A DNA stretch of 64,000 nucleotides from Hymenobacter aranciens (GTDB lineage: Bacteria; Bacteroidota; Bacteroidia; Cytophagales; Hymenobacteraceae), in the NCBI RefSeq assembly GCF_030580865.1, contig NZ_JAUQSY010000020.1, positions 1 to 64,000 of the forward strand, in the 5' to 3' direction. Below, piece after piece: positions 42,975-54,136 of this stretch. Both the position numbers and the translations under genes were made by a program. Below the pieces are notes generated by a model, which had not been told where the DNA came from, did not search any database, and worked only from the letters and a program-made list of their open reading frames with translations. Every line of letters starts with the position of its first letter. The first letter of the stretch is position 1.

Positions 42975-45314
42975 TTGCTTTCCCGTCGCCTTTCGCCGCT
43001 GCTGCTAGCCGGGGCGCTGCTGGCCCTGCCCGCCGCCGCCCAAAAAACCAAACCCGCCAAAACCAAGGCCCCCGCCCCCACCGCGTCGCCCGCCGATAAG
43101 GCGGCGGCCATGCGTACCTACGTGGACGCCCTGCTGGCCAAAATGACGCTGGACGAAAAAATCGGTCAGCTCAATCTGCTCACCATCGGCTTCGACGTGA
43201 CCGGCCCCATGGTGAGTAAAAACGTAGACGAGAACATTCGCAAAGGTCTGGTGGGCGGCGTGTTCAATACTTACACGCCCAACGCCACCCGCAAGCTGCA
43301 GGAGCTGGCCACGAAGCAAACCCGGCTGGGCATTCCGCTCATCCTAGGCTACGACGTGGTGCATGGGCACCGCACCATCTTCCCGGCGCCGCTGGGGCTG
43401 GCTGCGTCCTGGGACATGGCCGCCGTGGAGCGCAGCGCCCGCGTGGCCGCCGAAGAAAGCAGCGCCGACGGCCTCAACTGGGTGTACTCGCCGATGGTGG
43501 ACATTGCCCGCGACCCGCGCTGGGGCCGCGTGATGGAAGGCGCCGGCGAAGACCCCTACCTCGGCGCCCTGGTGGCCGCCGCCACGGTGCGCGGCTACCA
43601 GGGCCCCGACCTGAGCGCCAACAATGCCGTGATGGCCTGCGTGAAGCACTTTGCCCTCTACGGCGCCGCCGAGGCCGGCCGCGAGTACAACACCACCGAC
43701 ATGAGCCGCGTGCGCATGTACAACGAGTACCTGGCCCCATACAAAGCCGCCGTAGACGCCGGCGCGGGCTCGCTGATGAGCTCGTTCAATGAAATCGATG
43801 GCATTCCGGCTACTGCCAACCGCTGGCTGCTCGACGACCTGCTGCGGAAAGAATGGGGCTTCAAGGGCGTCGTAGTCACCGACTACGCTTCCATCAACGA
43901 GATTCCGACCCACGGCTACGCCGCTACGGAGGCCGAGGCCGCCCGCCAGGCCCTAGCCGCCGGTTCCGACATGGACATGGTGGGCGAAACCTTCCTGCAC
44001 CACCTCGGCGCGGCCGTGAAAAGCGGCCAGCTCTCGGAGGCGCAGGTTACCGAGGCCTGCCGCCGCATTCTCGAAGCCAAGTACAAGCTCGGCCTCTTTC
44101 AGGATGCTTACCGAGGCGTGACGCCCGCGCGCGCCGCCGCCACCATGCTCAAGCCCGAGTTTCGGGCCAGCGCCCGCGACATTGCCCGCAAGACGATGGT
44201 GCTGCTGAAAAACGAGCGCCAGACCCTGCCGCTCAAAAAGTCCGGCACTATTGCGCTGGTCGGCCCGCTAGCCAACCGCCAGCGCGACCTCATCGGCCCG
44301 TGGAGCGCGGCCGGCGACTGGAAGCAGGCCGTGTCACTGGAACAAGGCATTAAGAACGTGGCCGGTAACGGCGTGAAAGTCATCTACGCCAAGGGTGCCA
44401 ACGTCATCGACGACCCGCAGCTCATTGAGCGTCTCAACCGCGACAACGGCCTGCTTGACCTCGACCCGCGCCCCAGCGAACAGCTTATTGCGGAGGCCGT
44501 GAAGGCCGCCCAGCAGGCCGACGTAGTGGTGGCCGCCGTGGGCGAAGCCGCCGGCATGAGCGGCGAGGCCGCCAGCCGCTCCGACATCGGCCTGCCCGGC
44601 CAGCAGCTGGAGTTGCTGAAGGCACTGAAGAAAACCGGCAAGCCGCTGGTTGTCGTGCTCATGAACGGCCGCCCGCTGGCCCTGCCCTGGGAACAGGCCA
44701 ACGCCGACGCCATCCTGGAAACCTGGCTGGCCGGCACCGAGGGCGGCAATGCCATTGCCGACGTGCTCTTCGGGGCCTACAACCCCGCCGGCCACCTCAC
44801 CATGACTTTCCCGCAGAACGTGGGCCAGATTCCCATCTACTACAACCACAAAAGCACCGGCCGCCCCTACGACAGCGTGGCGCCCGACAAGTACAAGTCG
44901 CGCTACCTCGACGTAGTCAACGAGCCGCTCTACCCCTTCGGTTTCGGCCTGAGCTACACCAAATTCAGCTACGGCAAGCCCCAGCTCAGCAAAGCCAGCC
45001 TGCGCCCCGGTGAAGGCCTCGACGTGACCGTGACCGTGCAAAACACCGGCAGCTACGACGGCGAGGAAGTAGCCCAGCTGTACCTGCGCGACGTGGCTGC
45101 CAGCGTAACGCGCCCAGTGAAGGAGCTCAAAGGCTACCAGAAAATCATGCTCAGGAAAGGTGAGAGCCGCACGCTCACTTTCCACCTCACGCCCGACGAC
45201 TTAAAGTTTTACAACCACGACCTCATGCTGGGGGCCGAGCCGGGCGAGTTCCGCGTGTTCGTGGGGCCCAACTCGCGCGATGTGCAGGAATTGTCGTTCA
45301 CGCTGCAGAATTGA
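42975..45314 (+). CDS. GH3 beta-glucosidase (BglX-like)
   Basis: A 779-aa protein from a TTG at 42975 (LLSRRLSPLLLAGALLALPAAAQ, a good signal peptide). The in-frame ATG at 42885 lies inside the palindromic repeat and adds 30 unlikely residues. The GH3 N-domain has LILGYDVVHGHRTIFPAPLG, KHFALYGAAEAGREYN and the nucleophile Asp in VVVTDYASINE. The C-domain (LPLKKSGTIALVGPLAN) and a fibronectin-III-like end (VTVTVQNTGSYDGEEVAQLY) follow. It removes terminal beta-linked glucose. Periplasmic. Probably the partner of GH30. Confidence 0.93.
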   Translation: MLSRRLSPLLLAGALLALPAAAQKTKPAKTKAPAPTASPADKAAAMRTYVDALLAKMTLDEKIGQLNLLTIGFDVTGPMVSKNVDENIRKGLVGGVFNTYTPNATRKLQELATKQTRLGIPLILGYDVVHGHRTIFPAPLGLAASWDMAAVERSARVAAEESSADGLNWVYSPMVDIARDPRWGRVMEGAGEDPYLGALVAAATVRGYQGPDLSANNAVMACVKHFALYGAAEAGREYNTTDMSRVRMYNEYLAPYKAAVDAGAGSLMSSFNEIDGIPATANRWLLDDLLRKEWGFKGVVVTDYASINEIPTHGYAATEAEAARQALAAGSDMDMVGETFLHHLGAAVKSGQLSEAQVTEACRRILEAKYKLGLFQDAYRGVTPARAAATMLKPEFRASARDIARKTMVLLKNERQTLPLKKSGTIALVGPLANRQRDLIGPWSAAGDWKQAVSLEQGIKNVAGNGVKVIYAKGANVIDDPQLIERLNRDNGLLDLDPRPSEQLIAEAVKAAQQADVVVAAVGEAAGMSGEAASRSDIGLPGQQLELLKALKKTGKPLVVVLMNGRPLALPWEQANADAILETWLAGTEGGNAIADVLFGAYNPAGHLTMTFPQNVGQIPIYYNHKSTGRPYDSVAPDKYKSRYLDVVNEPLYPFGFGLSYTKFSYGKPQLSKASLRPGEGLDVTVTVQNTGSYDGEEVAQLYLRDVAASVTRPVKELKGYQKIMLRKGESRTLTFHLTPDDLKFYNHDLMLGAEPGEFRVFVGPNSRDVQELSFTLQN

Positions 45315-45332
45315 TTCGTTTTATTTCAGCGT

Positions 45333-45370
45333 AAAAAAGGGCCTCCCGCACCGTGCGGGAGGCCCTTTTT
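45333..45370. terminator. bidirectional terminator
   Basis: GGGCCTCCCGCAC and its complement pair perfectly around a minimal loop, with A and T runs on each side, between convergent GH3 and the MbnH-like gene. Confidence 0.9.
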
Positions 45371-45387
45371 GGTAGCAAGCCAATAGA

Positions 45388-46551
45388 TTACGGTGCCGGC
45401 GCGGCAAAGCGTGGGTCGCGCACAAAGTCCTCATCCGTCAGCGTTTTCAGGAAGGCAATGACCTTACGCTTCTCGGCGGCTGTCATGCCCAGCTGGGCGC
45501 GGGCGTCGTCGGGGTCATTACTGGAAGTCAGCATATTGACTTCGATGTTGGGGCTATTGCGCTTAACGTGGTCGCTGTAGTGGTCGAGCACTTCTTCCAG
45601 CGTGTTGAAGCGGCCATCGTGCATGTAGGGCGCGGTCAGGTTGATGTTGCGGAGCGAGGCAACCTTGAATTTGCCGTTGTCGGAGCTTTTGCCAGTCACG
45701 GCCCCCAGCCCCAGGTCGGTGAACGTCACATCCAAGCCATTGTTGATGATGTTGCCGCTTTGCAGGCTGCCCCCGTTTTGCAGGTTGCCCTTGTGGCAGT
45801 CACCGCAGTTGGCCCCCCGCACAAATACCTGCCGGCCGTTAACCCACTCATTCTGCGGATGCTGATTAAAAAGCTTCTCACCATCGATTTCCTCGGCCGT
45901 CAGGGCGCTGAACTCGCCGCGCATGTAGCGGTCGTAGCGCGAGTTGCCCGAAATAAGGGTGCGCTCAAACTGGGCCAGGGCTTTCAGCAGGTTGTCGGAA
46001 GTAATGACCTTGGTTTTAAACGCCTTGTTGAACAGCGTGACGTACTTCGGCATCTGCTGGAGCTTGGCGGCGCTGGCTTCTACCGACTGCCCCATTTCGA
46101 TGGGGTTTTGCAGCGGTACGCGGGCCTGGGTTTCCAGGGTTTTGGTAGCCCCATCCCAAGCCATGTCCTTTTCCCAGAGCATATTTTGAATAGGCATGGT
46201 GCTACGGGCGTGCTGGCTGCCGTGTACGCCGGTGGCGCGGGCCAGCCCGTCGGTGAAGGCCAGCGCCTGCTTATGGCAGCTGGCGCACGACACGGTGTTG
46301 TCAATCGACAGCGCCTTTTCGTAAAACAGGTGGCGGCCCAGCTCCACGCCTTCCACCGTCAGGGGGTTGTCGAGGGGCTGGGTGGGCGTCTGGTTGAAGT
46401 TGGCGGGCAGCACCAGGTTGTAGGGCGTGGGGTCGGACACGGGCTGGTCGGGCGTCACCGGCTCCTTGTCGCGGCAGCAGGCCAGCGCGGTAGTCAGCAG
46501 GACGGCCAGCAGGCCGTGGCGCACCCAGGCAGTGGTTTGCAGTGCTTTCAT
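45388..46551 (-). CDS. di-haem cytochrome c peroxidase/MauG family protein, MbnH-like
   Basis: A 387-aa exported protein with a lipoprotein-type signal (LTTALACC). Two haem c sites are present, CASCH (C89-C92-H93) and CGDCH (C249-C252-H253), the latter about 160 residues after the first as in CcpA/MauG enzymes. GKSSDNGKFKVASLRNINLT and PYMHDGRFNTLEEVLDHY are family motifs. It follows the MbnP-like gene by 6 bp. MbnH enzymes oxidise a Trp of MbnP to kynurenine to build a copper site. A generic peroxidase role is the alternative, but the pairing is telling. Confidence 0.88.
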   Translation of the reverse strand: MKALQTTAWVRHGLLAVLLTTALACCRDKEPVTPDQPVSDPTPYNLVLPANFNQTPTQPLDNPLTVEGVELGRHLFYEKALSIDNTVSCASCHKQALAFTDGLARATGVHGSQHARSTMPIQNMLWEKDMAWDGATKTLETQARVPLQNPIEMGQSVEASAAKLQQMPKYVTLFNKAFKTKVITSDNLLKALAQFERTLISGNSRYDRYMRGEFSALTAEEIDGEKLFNQHPQNEWVNGRQVFVRGANCGDCHKGNLQNGGSLQSGNIINNGLDVTFTDLGLGAVTGKSSDNGKFKVASLRNINLTAPYMHDGRFNTLEEVLDHYSDHVKRNSPNIEVNMLTSSNDPDDARAQLGMTAAEKRKVIAFLKTLTDEDFVRDPRFAAPAP

Positions 46552-46557
46552 AGGAGT

Positions 46558-47622
46558 TTAGTTGGCTTCGATGCGGTCGACACTGAACATGCCGGCGGCG
46601 TAGTTGTCGGCTAGGGATGTGGCCCCGCCAACGTGGCCCAGCGTGTAGGTGGTCACGAAGTTGATGTTGGCCGCCGGGTTAGCCGCGTTTTCAAACATAG
46701 CCAGCGGGTTCACCCGCACGTGCACGGCGGGCAGGTGTCCACCCGCCACCGGCAAGGTGCTGCCGCCGAAGCTTGGCTTCACCGTGCGGATGTTGCGCAC
46801 ACCACCCACGTGGAAGACAAGCGCCCCGCCCTGGGCGCCCGACTGCGCCGAGGTGCCTTCCATTTTCAGGTACACGTAGCCCTGATTCCAGTTCCAGAAC
46901 ATGTCGCTGCCAGAGTCGAGGACGCCGGTTTGGGCGCCCGAGAAGTTGCGGGCCGAATCGACGCCCACGATGAAGCTCATGCCGGTGTAGCTGCCCACCG
47001 GCACGTTCTGCACCAGCAGGCGCTTCGACGCAGGCACGGTGGCGTCAAATAAGTAATAGCTTTCGGGCACGAGGTAGCTGCTGCCATCGGGCTTGAACAA
47101 ACGGATGTTCGAAAACAAATACTTGAACTTGCTGAACTTGACGTTCTGCCCATCGGCCTTGGTGTAGTCGGTGTCGAGGGCAAAGGCGTTGCCGTTTACC
47201 TGCGTATCGAAGTCGATGGTGAAGCTAGCGGCGGTGGCCGTGGACGCAGTAGTGAGCGTCACGGCCGGCACCACGACGATGGTGCCCACCGCCGGCGTGG
47301 CCGTTTGGGTAGCCGGGGCCGCGTAGTTGGTGGTGGGGGTGAAGCTGATGATATAGGCCGTGCCCACCGTCAGCCCCGCCAGCGAGTAATTGCCGGTGAG
47401 GGGGTCGGGCGTGGCGGTGAAGGTAGTGCCGTTGGGCGCGGTGGCCGTGACGGTGCTCACCGAGCCGAGGGGACTGGTGGTGCCGGCCAGCGTACTGGTG
47501 ACGGGCGCGGGCGCTTGCAGCGGAATATCCTCTTTGCTGCAGCCACTCAGGCCAGCCGATAAGCTCAGGGCGACGGGCAGGCCCAGGGCCAGCAGCAATA
47601 CTTTGGGAAAAGGCATTTTCAT
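46558..47622 (-). CDS. MbnP-like secreted copper-binding protein
   Basis: A 354-aa lipoprotein (signal MKMPFPKVLLLALGLPVA; GLSGC lipobox). Residues about 35-125 form a carboxypeptidase-regulatory-like beta domain (GNYSLAGLTVGTAYIISFTP). From about 145 the MbnP fold begins: KFSKFKYLFSNIRLFKPDGS, FIVGVDSARNFSGAQTGVLD, DMFWNWNQGYVYLKMEG and a final HVRVNPL. The Trp-rich FWNWNQGY segment holds candidates for the residue oxidised by MbnH. It is the middle gene of a three-gene unit. No methanobactin precursor is visible. Confidence 0.85.
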   Translation of the reverse strand: MKMPFPKVLLLALGLPVALSLSAGLSGCSKEDIPLQAPAPVTSTLAGTTSPLGSVSTVTATAPNGTTFTATPDPLTGNYSLAGLTVGTAYIISFTPTTNYAAPATQTATPAVGTIVVVPAVTLTTASTATAASFTIDFDTQVNGNAFALDTDYTKADGQNVKFSKFKYLFSNIRLFKPDGSSYLVPESYYLFDATVPASKRLLVQNVPVGSYTGMSFIVGVDSARNFSGAQTGVLDSGSDMFWNWNQGYVYLKMEGTSAQSGAQGGALVFHVGGVRNIRTVKPSFGGSTLPVAGGHLPAVHVRVNPLAMFENAANPAANINFVTTYTLGHVGGATSLADNYAAGMFSVDRIEAN

Positions 47623-47724
47623 AAACGGAAAGCGGTAAAATTTCAGGTGAAACCAGCCCGGGCGCCGCCAGTAGCAGACACGCTGCGCGGCAAAAAGGTG
47701 CGCCCGGCGCAGTAAGTCGCGGGT

Positions 47725-48111
47725 TCAGCCGAGCATTACCGGGGGGCGTAGCAGGCGGGCGGCCCACTCGAAGGCGTAGGGCGGGGCCGGGGCGGCGGGC
47801 CAGCGCCGGGCGGGCGGCAGCCAGTGGTGCCGACGCGGGGCACGCAGGCAGATAAAGGCCGTGGGCAGCACTTCACACTTCACTTTGGCGCGGGCGGTGG
47901 CGGGGGCCTTCTCGGAGCCGCCGCTGGCTTTGCGCAGCTGCCGGGCAAGGTAGCACTTGCCGTTGCAATGCAGGCGCGGCCGGGCTTTATTGACGCAGAA
48001 CAGCCGGGTAATGCGCGTTTTATTGACCTGGTAGTTCACCACCAGCAACTCCTGGCTGAACGACTGCAGCAGGATGAGGACAGTGAAGAACCAGGCCAGG
48101 AGGCGCGCCAT
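47725..48111 (-). CDS. small membrane-anchored CxxxC protein of the MbnP operon
   Basis: A 128-aa protein with an N-terminal membrane or signal segment (MARLLAWFFTVLILLQSF), a VNYQVNKTRITRLFCVNK segment, and LHCNGKCYLARQL with a CNGKC motif. A short His/Trp-rich part (RRHHWLPPARRW) lies in the C-terminal half. Proteins of this layout recur in Bacteroidota next to copper genes, as I remember. Three cysteines and a His pair could bind a metal. First gene of the unit, 102 bp before mbnP. Confidence 0.65.
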   Translation of the reverse strand: MARLLAWFFTVLILLQSFSQELLVVNYQVNKTRITRLFCVNKARPRLHCNGKCYLARQLRKASGGSEKAPATARAKVKCEVLPTAFICLRAPRRHHWLPPARRWPAAPAPPYAFEWAARLLRPPVMLG

Positions 48112-48127
48112 AGAAACAATACAAGCT

Positions 48128-48135
48128 CAAATGTA
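48128..48135 (-). promoter_or_regulatory. -7 box of the MbnP/MbnH operon
   Basis: The minus strand reads TACATTTG, an exact TAnnTTTG match, 16 bp before the start codon of the first gene. Predicted leader of about 10 nt. Confidence 0.55.
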
Positions 48136-48174
48136 GGACTGGGCTTAACAAAAATCGCGCCTACAAATAGGTGT

Positions 48175-48231
48175 TGGGTGTTTGGTTTTAGGTATTCGGA
48201 TAACAGTTACTCAACACCCAACACCCAACAC
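48175..48231. repeat. hairpin element, second copy of the 14.2-kb element
   Basis: Positions 48177-48199 are identical over 23 bp to 14205-14227. The arms are TTGGGTGTT here (AACACCCAA on the far side) and TTAGGTGTT there (AACACCTAA), so the stem has changed but remains paired. The 3' arm leads straight into the heptamer array. Confidence 0.7.
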
Positions 48232-48400
48232 CCAACACCCAACACCCAACTCCCAACACCCAACTCCCAACTCCCAACACCCAACTCCCAACACCCAACT
48301 CCCAACTCCCAACTCCCAACTCCCAACACCCAACTCCCAACTCCCAACTCCCAACACCCAACTCCCAACTCCCAACTCCCAACTCCCAACTCCCAACTCC
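48212..48400. repeat. 27-unit heptamer array CAAC(A/T)CC
   Basis: An uninterrupted run of 27 seven-bp units with only two variants, CAACACC (A, 10 copies) and CAACTCC (T, 17 copies), in the order A5-T-A-T2-A-T-A-T4-A-T3-A-T6. All frames are open because seven is coprime to three. It starts inside the 3' arm of the hairpin element and ends 6 bp before the stop codon of the convergent-side histidine kinase gene. Confidence 0.97.
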
Positions 48401-48406
48401 CGTTTT

Positions 48407-50398
48407 TTAAAACCCCAACTCGATACTCACAATCGTTCCCTTTCCCTGCCGCGAGTCAATATCCAGCGTGCCACCCAGCAGCAGCACGCGGTTGCGCACC
48501 CCCGTGAGGCCGATGCCGCCCAACGGCTCGGTGGCCAGGCGGGCGGCGGCGAAGCCAACGCCATTATCCTCCACGGTGAGCTCCAGGCGGGCGTTTTCGC
48601 GCACCACGTAGATGCGGGCTTCGGTGGCCTGAGCGTGCTTCATCACGTTGTTGAGCAGCTCCTGGGTGATGCGGTACACGGCAATTTCGACCGGGGCGGG
48701 CAGGGGTTTTTCGAGGCCCACGGGGTGCAGGCTCACGCGCAGCTGGCGGGCGCCGATGCGCTTGACGATTTCTTCGAGGGCGGCGCGCAGGCCGAAGTCT
48801 TCGAGGATGCCGGGGGTGAGCTCGAACGAGATGCGGCGGGTGGCCTGGATGGCCTCCTTGAGCAGCTCCTGGGCGGCTTCGGCGGCGGGTGTGTGCTGGC
48901 CTTCGAGGTTGAGCTTGGTGGCGTAGAGCAGCTGGCCGAGGCCGTTGTGCAGGGCTTCGGCAATGCGCTTGCGCTCGCTTTCCTGGGTGTCGAGCACGGC
49001 GGCCAGCACTTCCTTTTGCTGGCGCAGGCGCAGCTGGGTGGCTTCTTCGGCCAGCCGGTCGCGCTCGGTCACGTCGCGCACGATGCAGAGTACCCCGTTG
49101 ATGGGCAGCTCGTCGCCGTCGCGCATGGGCACGAGGTAGGCGTCGTAGCGGCCCTCGCGGTAGCGGAAGGGCTGGCTGAGCAGCGTCACGGCCTCGCCGG
49201 CCAGCACGCGCTGGAAGCCATCCTTGTGAGTGGCGGTATTGAAGTGGCCCAGCACGTCGATGACCGGGCGGCCGAGCACCTGGGCGGCGCGCAGGCCGGT
49301 GTATTCCACGATGCGGGCGTTCCAGGCGGTGAGGCGGCCGTGGCGGTCGACGGCGGCGATGCCATCGACGCTGTTTTCGAGCAGGCGGTTGCTGAACTCC
49401 TGCTCCTGGCGCAGGCGCTGGGCCACGGCGCGCGGGGCGGTGGTGTCGCGCCAGAGGCAGTGCAGCAGCAGCTGGCCATTGACCACCACGGGACTAAACG
49501 ACAGCTCATCCCACACTTCCGGGCCGGGGGCAGCGGGGCGGCGCGTCCACTCCAGGCGGCTCCAGCCGGTGGTGCTGGCCTGGTGCAGGCACTCGGCCAG
49601 CAGGGTGTGGGAGCGGCGGCCGTCGGGCTGGTGCTCGGGCCAGAACCGGGCCAGGGACTGGCCGCGCAGGGCGGCGGGGTTGGGCAGCTGCAGCAGGCGG
49701 GCAGCGGCGCGGTTGGCCTCCACTATCCGGGGGCCGTCGAGCAGCAGCATGCCGTCGGCGCTTTGCTCGAAGGTGGCGCGGAAGCGGGCCTCGCTGGCGG
49801 CCAGGGCGTCGGCGGCGCGGCGGCGCTCCTCAATGTCGAGGATGACGAGCTGGCACTGGGGGCGGCCCTGGGCATCGGGCCGGCTGAGGCCCTGCAGCTG
49901 GGCGAAGAAGGGCCGGCCGTTGTCGCGCAACAGCTCCAGCTCGGTGTATTGGGTGTCGGCCGAGTGCAGCACCTGGCCCATAAACCCGGTGAAACGGGCG
50001 CGGTGGGCGGCGGCTACAAACTGCAGAAAGTGCTGGTGCAGCAGGCGCTGACGCACCCCACCCAGCAGCCGGGCAGCAAAAAGGTTGAGCTGGGCAATAG
50101 TTTCGTCGGGGCGCAGGGTGAGGTAGCCCACGGGGGCAAACTCGTAGAGGTCGGTGTATTGCAGGCGCAGGGCGTCGGCCTCGGCCCGGGCCAGCAGCAG
50201 CTCCTCGTGCTGCATTTCGAGCTCAATCTGGTGGGTTTGCAGCTCCAGCAGCAGGCGCTGCACTTCCTCGGGGGCGTGGGGCGCAGCGGCCGTTGCCAGG
50301 CGGCGGCGCTCGTCGGCGCGCTCGCGCAGGCGCAGCAGGGCGGCCTGCTCCGGCAAGGGGGTGCGGTCGGCGGGGTCCGGGGTAGCGGTTTCGTCCAT
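48407..50398 (-). CDS. PAS-containing sensor histidine kinase, NarL/HisKA_3 type
   Basis: A 663-aa protein from MDETATPDPADRTPLPEQAA. An N-terminal coiled coil (RLRERADERRRLATA) is followed by three or four PAS domains (TDLYEFAPVGYLTLRPDETI; RFRATFEQSADGMLLLDG; LLENSVDGIAAVDRHGRL). The H box is SERKRIAEALHNGLGQLLYA, typical of HisKA_3 kinases, and the ATPase domain has NVMKHAQATEARIYV, DNGVGF and GIGLTGVRNRV. There is no membrane segment. Kinases of this class usually phosphorylate LuxR/NarL-type regulators; none lies next to it. Its 3' end abuts the heptamer array. Confidence 0.9.
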   Translation of the reverse strand: MDETATPDPADRTPLPEQAALLRLRERADERRRLATAAAPHAPEEVQRLLLELQTHQIELEMQHEELLLARAEADALRLQYTDLYEFAPVGYLTLRPDETIAQLNLFAARLLGGVRQRLLHQHFLQFVAAAHRARFTGFMGQVLHSADTQYTELELLRDNGRPFFAQLQGLSRPDAQGRPQCQLVILDIEERRRAADALAASEARFRATFEQSADGMLLLDGPRIVEANRAAARLLQLPNPAALRGQSLARFWPEHQPDGRRSHTLLAECLHQASTTGWSRLEWTRRPAAPGPEVWDELSFSPVVVNGQLLLHCLWRDTTAPRAVAQRLRQEQEFSNRLLENSVDGIAAVDRHGRLTAWNARIVEYTGLRAAQVLGRPVIDVLGHFNTATHKDGFQRVLAGEAVTLLSQPFRYREGRYDAYLVPMRDGDELPINGVLCIVRDVTERDRLAEEATQLRLRQQKEVLAAVLDTQESERKRIAEALHNGLGQLLYATKLNLEGQHTPAAEAAQELLKEAIQATRRISFELTPGILEDFGLRAALEEIVKRIGARQLRVSLHPVGLEKPLPAPVEIAVYRITQELLNNVMKHAQATEARIYVVRENARLELTVEDNGVGFAAARLATEPLGGIGLTGVRNRVLLLGGTLDIDSRQGKGTIVSIELGF

Positions 50399-50652
50399 GT
50401 GCGCAAGGTACGATTTTGGGGGGGAGGTGCGGGCGGATCTTTTGGAGCTGCACTCCGAAAGAGCTGCCAAGGTGCCCTATCGGGGCTCGCTCCCCTTGCC
50501 TCTCCTAAACCCCATTGGAGGGCAGTTCTGGTCGCTGCTTATTCTCGGAGCAGCAGCGAGCGGCGACGTAGCGGTCCGTACTGCAACTAACCCTAGCATC
50601 ACCGTCAGCAATGCGACTGTTAGCGGCTGTGGACCGTGGTTCGCCAAGTAGC
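50399..50652. other. intergenic leader of the histidine kinase gene
   Basis: No gene or clear promoter box is visible. The region shades into the degenerate 21-bp array to its right. Weak short inverted pairs only. Confidence 0.3.
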
Positions 50653-50967
50653 ACCAATGCGGTTGCTTGCCACGCCGATAGGCCTACTAGTACCACCGAT
50701 ACAGCTGTTAGTACCACCAATACAGCTACCAGTACTGCCAATACAGCTACCAATACTGCCAACGCAGCTGCTTGTTACACCAATGCGGTGACTAGTGACG
50801 CCTTTGCGGTTACTGCTATTGCCGCTACGACTAGCAGCGGCACTAACTTAGCTATTTACACTTCCGATGCACTTACTACTGCTACTAACACGGTCGGTTG
50901 ACACTCCGATAGTGCTACTTGTTGCCACGACACGTTAAGTAGTCACCATTTTACTACTAGCTGTTGA
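50653..50967. repeat. degenerate 15-unit array with 21-bp period
   Basis: Units start at 50653 and every 21 bp after. The best conserved are ACCGATACAGCTGTTAGTAC, ACCAATACAGCTACCAGTAC and GCCAATACAGCTACCAATAC (first 20 bp each). Outer units drift but keep the (A/G)CC(A/G)AT start and length. Frames are open on both strands (Thr/Ala-rich heptads on plus, Val/Leu-rich on minus), without credible starts. It fills most of the gap between two same-strand signalling genes and ends 3 bp from the CheB-CheR stop. Not similar in sequence to the array at 20.5 kb. Confidence 0.85.
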
Positions 50968-50970
50968 CTG

Positions 50971-54042
<3,072 letters not shown>

Positions 54043-54136
54043 AGTGGGGAGAATGTTGGCCAAAGGTAGCGCCAGCCCGACGGGCCTTGCCGGAAGCAGG
54101 CTGGCTTACGTAGAGCGTCCAACCTACTCTTTGCCT

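Noticed and set aside
48182..48396. Val/Gly/Leu/Trp- and Pro/Thr/Asn-rich frames in the heptamer array
   Set aside because: All six frames are open in a 7-bp repeat without stops; this is composition, not coding.
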